DNA of 64,000 nucleotides from CAYNWT01 sp964450955. GTDB taxonomy: Bacteria; Planctomycetota; Planctomycetia; Planctomycetales; Planctomycetaceae. This document shows, in pieces, positions 7,040 to 15,400 of the stretch (the stretch's first letter is position 1; the number at the start of each line of letters is the position of its first letter). Below the pieces are notes generated by a model that saw only the letters and a list, made by a program, of their open reading frames with translations, was not told where the DNA came from and ran no database searches. The translations under genes were made by a program, and so were the position numbers. The stretch covers positions 60,994-124,993 of the forward strand of contig CAYVFI010000020.1 in NCBI GenBank assembly GCA_964450955.1, given 5' to 3'.

Positions 7040-7426
7040 ATGAGCGAGACACAAGCAGAACCCGAATTCACGACGGTCGCCAAAGTGGGCGACATCCCCG
7101 CTGGCGAAGGCCGCGCGTTTCCGGTGAACGGGACGATGGTGGGCGTCTATTTCGTCGATGGCGAGTACTCAGCGATCAACGATTTTTGTCCGCATATGGG
7201 CGCGTCGTTGGCGGAGGGCCATGTTGAAGACGGTGCGGTGATGTGTCCGTGGCACGCGTGGTCGTTTTCGATTACTGACGGAACCTGGATGGACGCCAAA
7301 GAAAGTCCCGTTCGATGCGCGGCGTATAAAGTGCGGCTACAGGGCGATGAGATTCAGGTCGCGGTTCCCAAAGAGGCTGAGAAGCCAACCGGCGGCGATT
7401 GCCCCGACGGTGAATGTACGCCGTAG
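7040..7426 (+). CDS. Rieske [2Fe-2S] ferredoxin (NirD/BphF-like)
   Basis: 128 aa, cytoplasmic. It carries both Rieske ligand boxes, C50-P-H52 (FCPHMGASL) and C69-P-W-H72 (MCPWHAWSF), in the usual 1.9-kDa spacing, within a beta-sandwich of about 100 residues. The C-terminal tail is acidic with two extra cysteines (GDCPDGECTP). Such stand-alone ferredoxins pass single electrons to oxygenases or reductases. The candidate partners in this window are the ferritin-like diiron protein and IspH upstream; the link is by neighbourhood only. The stop is 6 bp from the end of the convergent DUF2071 gene. Confidence 0.9.
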   Translation: MSETQAEPEFTTVAKVGDIPAGEGRAFPVNGTMVGVYFVDGEYSAINDFCPHMGASLAEGHVEDGAVMCPWHAWSFSITDGTWMDAKESPVRCAAYKVRLQGDEIQVAVPKEAEKPTGGDCPDGECTP

Positions 7427-7432
7427 CGACTG

Positions 7433-8179
7433 TTACCTGGATGAAAGTCGGCCGGGTATCCAATTCACAACTTTGATACGTTTTGCGAAGTGCAGCAGCG
7501 GTTCGCCGGTGAGATCCAATCCGATGGGCGCGGTCATGGTGTTGAGTTCGATGTCGCACTGCGCGTGTTGCAGTGGCCATTGGGCGTGATGCACTTCGGT
7601 GCGTGAGATGGTTCCGCTTTTGCTTGCCGCATACAGGCAGTAGCGTTCGGTCAGCCACGCATCCAGACTGTTGGGTTGAGCAAAGAACGGGTCGGAAGTT
7701 GGTTCGTAACGCCCTTGAAAATCGGCGGCTGTGTTTGTCCCCGTGCGCTGACTCTCATAATGAATCGCGCCGTCGGTTTTTGTGCACGTCATGCGAGCGT
7801 CAAAGTAGGGCAGGTTGAATCCCCACTGTGCGGCTCGAACAGCAACCGCGCTGGTGGCGTCGAGACTGAAGAACCAGACGCCCGGTTTGCCGTTGGCCTT
7901 CACATAAGTCCGCACGTTGATTTCGGGGAACGCCGCGATTCCGGGAATGACGGGTAGGAACCGCGGTCGGATTTTAATTTCGAACGGGACGACACCAATC
8001 CACGCCGAACCTTCGAACGTGTCAATTTCGAGTTCGGATGGGATCAGCTCGCGAAGCCTGGCAACGGGAACCTGCCAGTGTGCAAATAAAAGGTTCGACC
8101 AGGTTTGTGCCATAACCCACGGCGCGTGCGGGAGTGGCCATGGTCGGTGTGCGGTGAATTGCAGCGATGAATGACGCAT
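7433..8179 (-). CDS. DUF2071 (YqjF-like) family protein
   Basis: 248 aa, no signal peptide. It shows the family's WSNLLFAHWQVPVARLRELIP opening, in which WQVP and LR.L.P are typical, then GSAWIGVVPF, PEINVRTYV and GVWFFSLDATS, and a C-terminal DAWLTERYCLYA block with HAQWPLQ. This matches the YqjF/DUF2071 family, soluble proteins distantly related in fold to acetoacetate decarboxylase; their substrate is unknown. It is transcribed divergently from the DUF1559 gene, with about 166 bp between starts, and convergently with the Rieske gene. Confidence 0.88.
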   Translation of the reverse strand: MRHSSLQFTAHRPWPLPHAPWVMAQTWSNLLFAHWQVPVARLRELIPSELEIDTFEGSAWIGVVPFEIKIRPRFLPVIPGIAAFPEINVRTYVKANGKPGVWFFSLDATSAVAVRAAQWGFNLPYFDARMTCTKTDGAIHYESQRTGTNTAADFQGRYEPTSDPFFAQPNSLDAWLTERYCLYAASKSGTISRTEVHHAQWPLQHAQCDIELNTMTAPIGLDLTGEPLLHFAKRIKVVNWIPGRLSSR

Positions 8180-8244
8180 TTTGCCTGATCCCTTACCGAA
8201 CGTTAACCGGTCGATTCACCAGAAATTAACAGGGACCGTCCACG

Positions 8245-8272
8245 TTGGATTGAAACATAGCCGTACTATGTT
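8245..8272 (+). promoter_or_regulatory. Probable promoter of the DUF1559 gene, overlapped by an inverted repeat
   Basis: TTGGAT (8245-8250), a 16-bp spacer and TATGTT (8267-8272) form a sigma-70-like promoter that would give a leader of about 67 nt. AACATAG (8254-8260) and CTATGTT (8266-8272) are a perfect inverted repeat with a 5-nt centre that covers the -10 box, a position suited to a repressor. Confidence 0.45.
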
Positions 8273-8345
8273 GATGCGGCCACGGCTTGATCGTAAAACA
8301 AGCTGGGCCACTTGCTGCCGATTGAGCGTGGATTGGAGTATCCCG

Positions 8346-9536
8346 ATGCAGACTGCCCCGAAACAGACTCGGCCCGGCTTTGGGCGTTCGTCGCGAAGAA
8401 CCGGTTTTACGCTCATCGAACTTCTGGTTGTGATCTCCATCATCGCCGTTCTGATGTCGCTTATTTTGCCAGCGATTCAAAACGCTCGTCAGGCGGCAAG
8501 GCGAACTCAGTGTCTCAACCGAGTCCGAAACCTGACCCTGGGCCTGACCAGCTACACCTCGCGCGAAACATCGGCTCAGCTGCCACCTTACGGCACGTGG
8601 GGCGATCATCGTGAGAACTCAGGTGCCTGGAGAAACTCGGCCAACCCGGCTCAACTAAAAAGTTGGGTGGTGGATATCCTGGCGTACATCGACCGGCAGG
8701 ATTTGGCGGACCGTTGGGACTTTGAACGCAGACACGATTCGACTTTCAAAAGCCCGGAGGGAATCTCGAACCTTGATTTGATTCGCGAGTACAACATGGC
8801 GGTCCTAACGTGCCCCGACGATCAGACTGCAGCCGGTGTTCCGGGTGCGTTGTCGTATGTGGTAAACGCTGGCTACGCAAGTATTCGGTTCAAGACTTCC
8901 AGTACCGTCGGGCACGCTGCGTTGGCCGGTTCGTGGGGAGCCGCTCGACAACAAAGCGATTTGGAATTGTTGATTGACTGGGACGGCGACGGCGACACCG
9001 CGGGACAGGACGACGACCCGCAGGACATCGCGATTAACCATGCATCCGGTTTAATGTGGCCGCGCACTGTGAACCGTCAAAACGTGCCGAACAGACCGAC
9101 CCCGCTACGCAACAACAGCCACACAATGAATTCCATTTACGATGGAACCAGCAACACACTAATGATGACAGAGAACATCAACGCGGGTGGCAGCCAGCAT
9201 TGGGGCGACCCGGACCCTCGGTACACAACCTTCGTGTTCCCGATTGATCACACTGGTGCGGGCCTGGGCCCGGCTGACTTTTATCGGACGGCTCCAATGG
9301 ACCCGAATGTGCCTGACGGTTTCATTAACGGAGCGAAAGGGGGACCCGAAGGTGAGCGACCGTTCCCGAATTCGAATCATCCTGGTGGAGTTAACGTTGG
9401 GTTCTGCGACGGGTCGGCGCGGTTCTTGTCAGAAGACATTGGCGTCTCGATTTACGCTCAGCTAATAACGCCGGCCGGTACGCGGCAGCAGCCCAACGTC
9501 GGCGCGCAGGGGACGTTGAGTCAGGATGACTTCTAG
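8346..9536 (+). CDS. DUF1559 prepilin-like secreted protein
   Basis: 396 aa. ATG 8346 is supported by GGAG 7 nt upstream and by the position of the class III leader; the frame is open further upstream without an RBS. A short basic leader ends in RTGFTLIELLVVISIIAVLM, a type IV prepilin/pseudopilin N-terminal helix with the G/FTLIE processing site, followed by an SLILPAIQNARQAARRTQC helix. The C-terminal H-x9-DG signature of the planctomycete DUF1559 family appears as NHPGGVNVGFCDGSARFLS. Planctomycetes encode dozens of these, presumed pseudopilin-like surface proteins; the individual role is unknown. A stretch of acidic DGDGDTAGQDDDP near residue 215 may bind calcium. Confidence 0.93.
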   Translation: MQTAPKQTRPGFGRSSRRTGFTLIELLVVISIIAVLMSLILPAIQNARQAARRTQCLNRVRNLTLGLTSYTSRETSAQLPPYGTWGDHRENSGAWRNSANPAQLKSWVVDILAYIDRQDLADRWDFERRHDSTFKSPEGISNLDLIREYNMAVLTCPDDQTAAGVPGALSYVVNAGYASIRFKTSSTVGHAALAGSWGAARQQSDLELLIDWDGDGDTAGQDDDPQDIAINHASGLMWPRTVNRQNVPNRPTPLRNNSHTMNSIYDGTSNTLMMTENINAGGSQHWGDPDPRYTTFVFPIDHTGAGLGPADFYRTAPMDPNVPDGFINGAKGGPEGERPFPNSNHPGGVNVGFCDGSARFLSEDIGVSIYAQLITPAGTRQQPNVGAQGTLSQDDF

Positions 9537-9572
9537 GCCGGTTCGTCAGGTGTTCTGCGAAGCCTCGCGAAA

Positions 9573-10118
9573 TCATGATCGTCCCAGCCATCGCGCGGCT
9601 TTCAAAATGGTGACGCATGACGGGCTGTGCGTGATCCTGCCATTCATGACCCAGTCTATCGCGTCGGCGAACGGGCACTTAACGCGTTCGATAATTTCGG
9701 TTCCTTCCTGGTCTGTCTGGCCGAAGGTGAGTTGCTGAGCCAGATACATGGCGGTGGGCGAGATGACATTTGCCGTGAACGGATCGGTTTGGCCAAGGTC
9801 GATCCAGTCGGCTGCCTGGATTCCGACTTCTTCCTGCAGTTCTCGCTTCGCACTGACCAGGGGATCTTCGCCAGCGTCGATTCCGCCACTTACCGCCTCG
9901 ACGGTAATCCGACCGACGCCGTAGTGGAATTCGCGTGTGAGATACACGTTGTCAGCTTCGTCGAGAGCCAGAACACAGACTCCCGGCTTCAAATTCACAA
10001 CCACATAAGAACCCGGCTTGCCGTCAGGCCGAATGACTTCGTCGCGAGTGAGTGTGACCCACGGATCGCGATACTTTTCGTTGGATTCGACAATCTGCCA
10101 CGGGCCGTGCTGCTTCAT
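9573..10118 (-). CDS. Nudix hydrolase, ADP-ribose pyrophosphatase type
   Basis: 181 aa, cytoplasmic. A complete Nudix box is present around residues 77-99: GGIDAGE, seven residues, then RELQEEVGI. The N-terminal half has the strand-rich pattern of ADP-ribose/NDP-sugar hydrolases (YRDPWVTLTRDEVIRPDG), and TREFHYGVG resembles the substrate loop upstream of the box. ADP-ribose hydrolysis to AMP and ribose-5-phosphate is the likely activity, but NDP-sugars cannot be excluded. It is convergent with the DUF1559 gene (36 bp apart) and divergent from the phosphatase gene. Confidence 0.9.
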   Translation of the reverse strand: MKQHGPWQIVESNEKYRDPWVTLTRDEVIRPDGKPGSYVVVNLKPGVCVLALDEADNVYLTREFHYGVGRITVEAVSGGIDAGEDPLVSAKRELQEEVGIQAADWIDLGQTDPFTANVISPTAMYLAQQLTFGQTDQEGTEIIERVKCPFADAIDWVMNGRITHSPSCVTILKAARWLGRS

Positions 10119-10253
10119 TTGGATTTTTCCTTTACGCGGTCAGTGAGAGATGTTTGCAGGTCGTGTCGTTGCGTGAAAGACAAGTCGATTGCGGTAGCCG
10201 GTGTTGATCGCAATCATCGTAGTTAAGTTCCACGGTTGAGACGGAGCACCACG

Positions 10254-11666
10254 ATGAGATGTTTGGCCACGCTGTTGCTTTTCGGTTTAGGTAGCGGGAG
10301 TTCGATTGGGTTTGACGGGCCGTATTTGGGCAACGGGATCAAGGTTGGCGAAGCATCTCAAACGTCGGCCGTTGTTTGGGTCCGCCTTACAAACGCGCCG
10401 GAAGCCAACTTTGGGCTGCTGAAAATCTTTACCGAAGGGTTGCCTTCAAACGCGAAGTCAAAACTGCCCATGCCGACCGATGTTTTACCAGGACGCGCCG
10501 GTATGGTCCGGCTGCGATATGGGGCTGAAGGAAAAAAGCAGATTACGACCGATTGGGCCGCGGTTGATTCCTCGAACGACCATATCCAGCAGTTCCAACT
10601 GTTTGCATTAAAACCAGGCACGACCTACGACGTCGTTTGCGAAGCCCGTTCTGGTTCCGGCCCCGACGTAACATCGCGCGCGGAAGGTCGGTTCCAGACG
10701 GCACCGGTGGCCGACAAATCGGTTCCGATTCGTTTTATTGTCTCGACCTGCCAGGCGGTTCGGAGTATTGATTCGGGAACTCAGGGGCATCGTGCTTACA
10801 AGCAGATGCTGGATTTCAAACCAAACTTCTTCGTGCACACCGGCGACATTCTGTACTACGACAAGGTGCCGTTGGCAAAGAATCAGGAACAGGCGCGTGC
10901 GAAATGGAACCTCATGTTTGCTTATGGGCACAATCGAAAGTTCCATGGCCTGGTGACGTCTTATTTCATGAAGGACGACCACGACACGCTTAAGAACGAT
11001 TGCTGGCCGGGCCAGACATACGGCAATCTGAAGTTCCAACAAGGGCTGGATATTTTTCGCGAGCAGGTTTGCATGGGCGAGAAAACGTACCGGACTGTAA
11101 GGTGGGGACGCGACGTACAGGTTTGGATGACAGAAAACCGCGACTTCCGTTCTTCAAATCGTGACCCGGATGGACCGGGCAAAACAATTTTGGGGGCAGA
11201 ACAAAAACAATGGTTGAAGCGGACGTTGAGTGAATCGGACGCGACGTTCAAGTTTGTGATTTCGCCGGGGCCGGTAGTTGGGCCGGACAAGCGCGGGAAA
11301 GCAGACAATCATGCGAACAAGGTGTTCGCTCATGAAGGGCAGGAACTGCGCGACTTCCTGTCACAGCTTAAGAATACGTACGTCATCTGTGGCGATCGGC
11401 ATTGGCAGTACTGTTCGAAAGATCCGCGGACCGGCCTGTTGGAACTCGGTTGCGGCCCAATTAACGACGAACATAATTTCGGCGGCACGCCCGGCAACAA
11501 GCCAGAGTTCCACCGCTATTTCGGTTCGCGCGGCGGTTTCCTGGGAATCACTGTCAGCGGCGACAAAGCGAAAGCGGAGTGGTTCAGCGCGAATGAACCG
11601 ACTCTGGCTTCGGGTCTGCCAAAGGTTCTCCACACAGAATCTCTGCCCCTAAGTGCCGGCGAGTAG
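10254..11666 (+). CDS. Alkaline phosphatase D-type metallophosphoesterase
   Basis: 470 aa. ATG 10254 has GGAG 7 nt upstream; a TTG further 5' in frame is less likely. An N-terminal signal peptide (CLATLLLFGLGSGSSIGFDG) directs export. An N-terminal fibronectin-like PhoD domain (VVWVRLTNAPEANF) precedes the catalytic part with HTGDILYYD, MKDDHDTLKNDCWPG and ICGDRHWQYC, the metal-binding blocks of the PhoD/phospholipase-D-like phosphoesterases. It probably releases phosphate from organic esters in the periplasm. Regulation by phosphate is common for the family, but I see no Pho box that I would defend. Confidence 0.88.
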   Translation: MRCLATLLLFGLGSGSSIGFDGPYLGNGIKVGEASQTSAVVWVRLTNAPEANFGLLKIFTEGLPSNAKSKLPMPTDVLPGRAGMVRLRYGAEGKKQITTDWAAVDSSNDHIQQFQLFALKPGTTYDVVCEARSGSGPDVTSRAEGRFQTAPVADKSVPIRFIVSTCQAVRSIDSGTQGHRAYKQMLDFKPNFFVHTGDILYYDKVPLAKNQEQARAKWNLMFAYGHNRKFHGLVTSYFMKDDHDTLKNDCWPGQTYGNLKFQQGLDIFREQVCMGEKTYRTVRWGRDVQVWMTENRDFRSSNRDPDGPGKTILGAEQKQWLKRTLSESDATFKFVISPGPVVGPDKRGKADNHANKVFAHEGQELRDFLSQLKNTYVICGDRHWQYCSKDPRTGLLELGCGPINDEHNFGGTPGNKPEFHRYFGSRGGFLGITVSGDKAKAEWFSANEPTLASGLPKVLHTESLPLSAGE

Positions 11667-11679
11667 CGAGTTCGCCTTG

Positions 11680-12246
11680 TCAGGCGTACGTATTGTAAAG
11701 CGCCGCGAGCGTGTAGACGGCGGCGGTTCCGAGTAGCAGCGCGTTTGCAATGCGCGGCAATCGTACGGCAAGGGACAGGATGCCGGTGGCCTGTATAAGC
11801 TTGGCCAGGATTGGCCCGGCGGTTCGTCCGTAGGCATACCCCAGCAGTCGGACGCCGGGGTGGAGTTCGGAATCGATACCGTCCTCGTGAAAGAACCACA
11901 GCGTTGTGAACAGATCGAACGCGGTTGCCAGCAGGAACAGGACAACCAGGCAGCTTGCGGGGCGTTTCGCTTTTGTCGATGGGCCAGAGAAGTAACACAG
12001 TGCTCCGCAGCACAGCACCGTGAATACGGCCGGAAGTCGCCATTGGACGGCGGAACGTTTCGCGTCATGGCGTTCCAGCGACGAAGCGACAGCGTCGAAG
12101 TCGGCACGGAACAGAAACAGATCGCCTCGCGCGACGCGGTTGAGTTCAGTAGTTGCCAGCCCGGCAAAAACCAGGGTTACGCCCAGCCATGTCAGCCCGG
12201 CCGCGTTGGGCAAAGTACGCACGGATAACACAGGAAGTCCCTCCAT
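11680..12246 (-). CDS. Membrane protein, unknown
   Basis: 188 aa from ATG 12246; the frame is open to 12297, and neither start has a good RBS. Four or five hydrophobic segments are visible: GLTWLGVTLVFAGLATTEL, FTVLCCGALCYFSG, CLVVLFLLATAFDLFTTLWF, then ATGILSLAV and ALLLGTAAVYTLAALYNTYA. The loop after the third segment (HEDGIDSELHPGVRLLGYAYG) is the best conserved-looking stretch, and a charged loop with repeated Arg/Asp follows the first. No family is recognised. It ends 13 bp from the convergent phosphatase stop. Confidence 0.65.
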   Translation of the reverse strand: MEGLPVLSVRTLPNAAGLTWLGVTLVFAGLATTELNRVARGDLFLFRADFDAVASSLERHDAKRSAVQWRLPAVFTVLCCGALCYFSGPSTKAKRPASCLVVLFLLATAFDLFTTLWFFHEDGIDSELHPGVRLLGYAYGRTAGPILAKLIQATGILSLAVRLPRIANALLLGTAAVYTLAALYNTYA

Positions 12247-12485
12247 TATGTGGAAACGAATTCCGGCGTCCGAATTCAACGACTTTCTACGTCGCATGGC
12301 AGACCCTGGTGCAGGGGACGGGTCCGTCAGGTCTTAGCCGCGCGATTCGCATATCGACGGAGGTACCGGTTGTGCTGTTTGAATCGGTGGGATGTTTCGA
12401 AAAAGAAACAGCTTCCCCAATCCGGAGACCTGCCGTAGGTAATACTTTTTCTCAGACTTCGCTTATCGATTCACAAGGCCCTCCC

Positions 12486-15400
12486 ATGCCTGAGATTACA
12501 GCACCGATCAACATGGAGCTAAGTTGGACCCTCACTTGCGCGGTGCTGGTCTTTCTGATGCAGGCAGGGTTTTGTTTACTCGAAAGCGGAATGGTTCGAA
12601 CCAAAAACAGCATCAACGTCGCTGTGAAGAACCTGCTTGACAGCGTGGTTGCGATTTCGCTGTTCTGTGTGTGCGGCTTCAGCATGATGTTTGGGGCCGA
12701 TTACCTTGGCTTCATTGGTGTTCCGGGTTCGGTCGAGTTCTGGTTGGACCCGCGGCTTACGACGTTCTGCCTGTTCCAACTTATGTTTTGCAGCACTGCG
12801 GCAACGATTGTTAGCGGTGCGGTAGCGGAACGCATGCAGTTGAAGGGCTACGTGATAACGGCTGCAATTGTAAGCGGCCTGGTGTATCCGATTTGCGGGC
12901 ACTGGGTCTGGGGCGGCACGCTTCCTGGCACATCTCCTGGTTGGCTGGCAAGCCTGGGGTTTGTTGATTTTGCGGGCGCGACGACGGTTCACGTTGTCGG
13001 TGGATTCGCAGCTTTGGCGGCATGTATCGCAGTGGGCCCGCGTCGATCGTTCCGCAAGAGCACGGCAATTAGTGGACATAGTCTTCCGCTGACGGTGCTG
13101 GGCTGTTTCCTGCTTTGGTTTGGTTGGTGGGGATTCAACGGCGGCAGCGGGCTGGCAATTAACGACAACCTCCCACGCATCCTGTTGAATACTCAACTGG
13201 GAGCTGCGTTTGGTGGACTGACCGCCGCGATCATTTGCATTTACCGACACAAACGGGTCGAAGTTGTGCCATTGATTTGCGGTATCCTGGCGGGTCTTGT
13301 TTCGGTGACGGGTGCCTGCCACGTTCTTAGCCCCCTGTCGGCTGCGGTTTCTGGTGTTGTCGGTGTCTTCGTGTGCGTGCTGGCTACGGAATGGTTGCTG
13401 AAGAAGGGCATCGACGATGTCGCGGGCGCGTTTCCTGTGCACGGAGCCGCTGGAATTTGGGGCAGTCTGGTCTTTGCCTTGTTCGGACCGGAAAGCGAGT
13501 TGCCGGGAACACGAATGTATGGCCTGCTTGTGCAACTTGTCGGATCACTTAGCGTAGCCCTGTTTGCGTTTGGTGTGACCTTTGGCGCTCTTAAGTTGAT
13601 TCGTCGGTTCTGGCGTTTGCGAGTGCGAGCCGGCGAAGAACACCGCGGGCTGAATATGGTCGAACACGGTGCGACCAACGAAGTCATCGATTTGCTGACT
13701 GAAATGCATCAACATCGGAAGACGGGCGATTACTCGCGAAAGGTTGCAGTCGAACAGTTTACCGAAGCGGGTCAGATTGCGTCGGAATACAATCGAGTGA
13801 TCCGGCGCGTTGACGAAGAGGTTCGCAGCCACAAAGAGACCAACGCCGGGCTAAACCTGGAACGACTAAGACTCCAGTCTGTCTTGCAACATGTTGGCGT
13901 TGGAATTTACCAGCTCAGCCCCGAGCGACGGTTCACCTCAGTCAATCCAATGCTGGTGCAAACGCTTGGATACAGCTCTGCGGCCGAGCTACTTGACCTT
14001 GAACCAATTTCGGTCACACCATGGCTGGACGGGACCGCCAACGCGGAAGCGTACGAAGCGGCTTTGTGTACGGAGAGTGCGATTCGGAATCTGGAAACAC
14101 GGATCAAAGACGCAAACGGCGATGAAACGTGGCTTTTGGAAAGTCTGGTTCCGATTCGAGACGACTCGGGGCGTTTAATTGTCTGGCTGGGGACCGTGCA
14201 CGATGTCACAGTTCAAAAACAGGCCATGCTTGCGGAAGTCGAAATCGCTCAGGCGAAAAGCCAGGCGAAGGGTGAGTTCCTTGCCAATATGAGCCATGAA
14301 ATCCGAACGCCACTGAACGGCGTCATTGGAATGTTGGATCTTTTGGGCGGGCAGGACCTTACCGAACAAAGCTCGCACTACGTTTCGATTGCTCGATCAA
14401 GCGCCAACACGCTGTTGGCACTAATCAACGACATCCTGGACTTCTCAAAAATTGAGGCCGGGCACATGGAGATCGAAGAGATTGACTTCGAACTTCGTGA
14501 GTCCGTCGAAAACACTGCAGAACAGTTCGCGATTCGGGCCCACATGCAGAAGCTCGAATTGAACTGCGACGTATCTTCTTCGCTGCCCTACAAAGTCGTG
14601 GGAGATCCCGAACGCCTGCGGCAGGTGTTGATTAATCTTCTGGCGAACGCTTTGAAGTTCACTCCGGAAGGGGAAATCAATCTTCGAGTCGCACCGACGA
14701 AAAAAGGAATCAGGTTTTCTGTTGAAGACACCGGCATTGGCATGACTAAAGAACAGTGCAGCCGCATGTTCGATGCGTTCACTCAAGCAGATCCGTCAAC
14801 AACCCGTGAGTATGGCGGTACTGGTCTGGGGCTTGCCATTGGCAGCCACCTGGTAAGTCAAATGGGTGGGCAGCTATGTGTAGACAGTGTTGTTGGTCAT
14901 GGTTCGACGTTTTACTTTGACCTGCCATTGAAGACCAGTGAGGCCAAAGCACCGTCGGAAGTTCAGATGCAGGAGCTAATGGATACGCTGCCGCAGATGA
15001 GAGTTCTGATTATCGATGACAATGAAACAAACTGCGAGATCCTGCAGACGCAGTTAGCCGCATGGGGTTTCAATGCATCAATCTGCAAGTCCGCTGAACT
15101 GGCTGCCGAACGGCTACTGATTGCTGAGCAGTCGGGACGTCCGTTTAATCTGGTGTTGCTGGATTACTGCATGCCAGTGATGGATGGTCGCGAGGTTGCC
15201 CTGCAAATTCGGACCCATCACCAGTTCCGTGACCTGCCAATCATCATGCTGTCCAGCAACCACGAACTATTATCGCCAAGCGAACGCGAGACGTGCGGTA
15301 TCAACATCGCCATGACCAAGCCGGTTCGCCAAAGCCGACTATTCGACAGCATCATGTCACTGGTACAGGCGAGGATTACGAACAAGCAACAGCCCAGGGC

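Noticed and set aside
12297..12313. TGGCAG...GGTGCA, sigma-54-like sequence upstream of the Amt-kinase
   Set aside because: The spacing between GG and GC is 11 bp instead of the required 10, and the -12 half does not match well.
12153..12485. Upstream extension of the Amt-kinase reading frame
   Set aside because: The added 111 residues lack hydrophobic or domain character, and overlap the divergent membrane gene; the Amt fold starts at MPEITAP.
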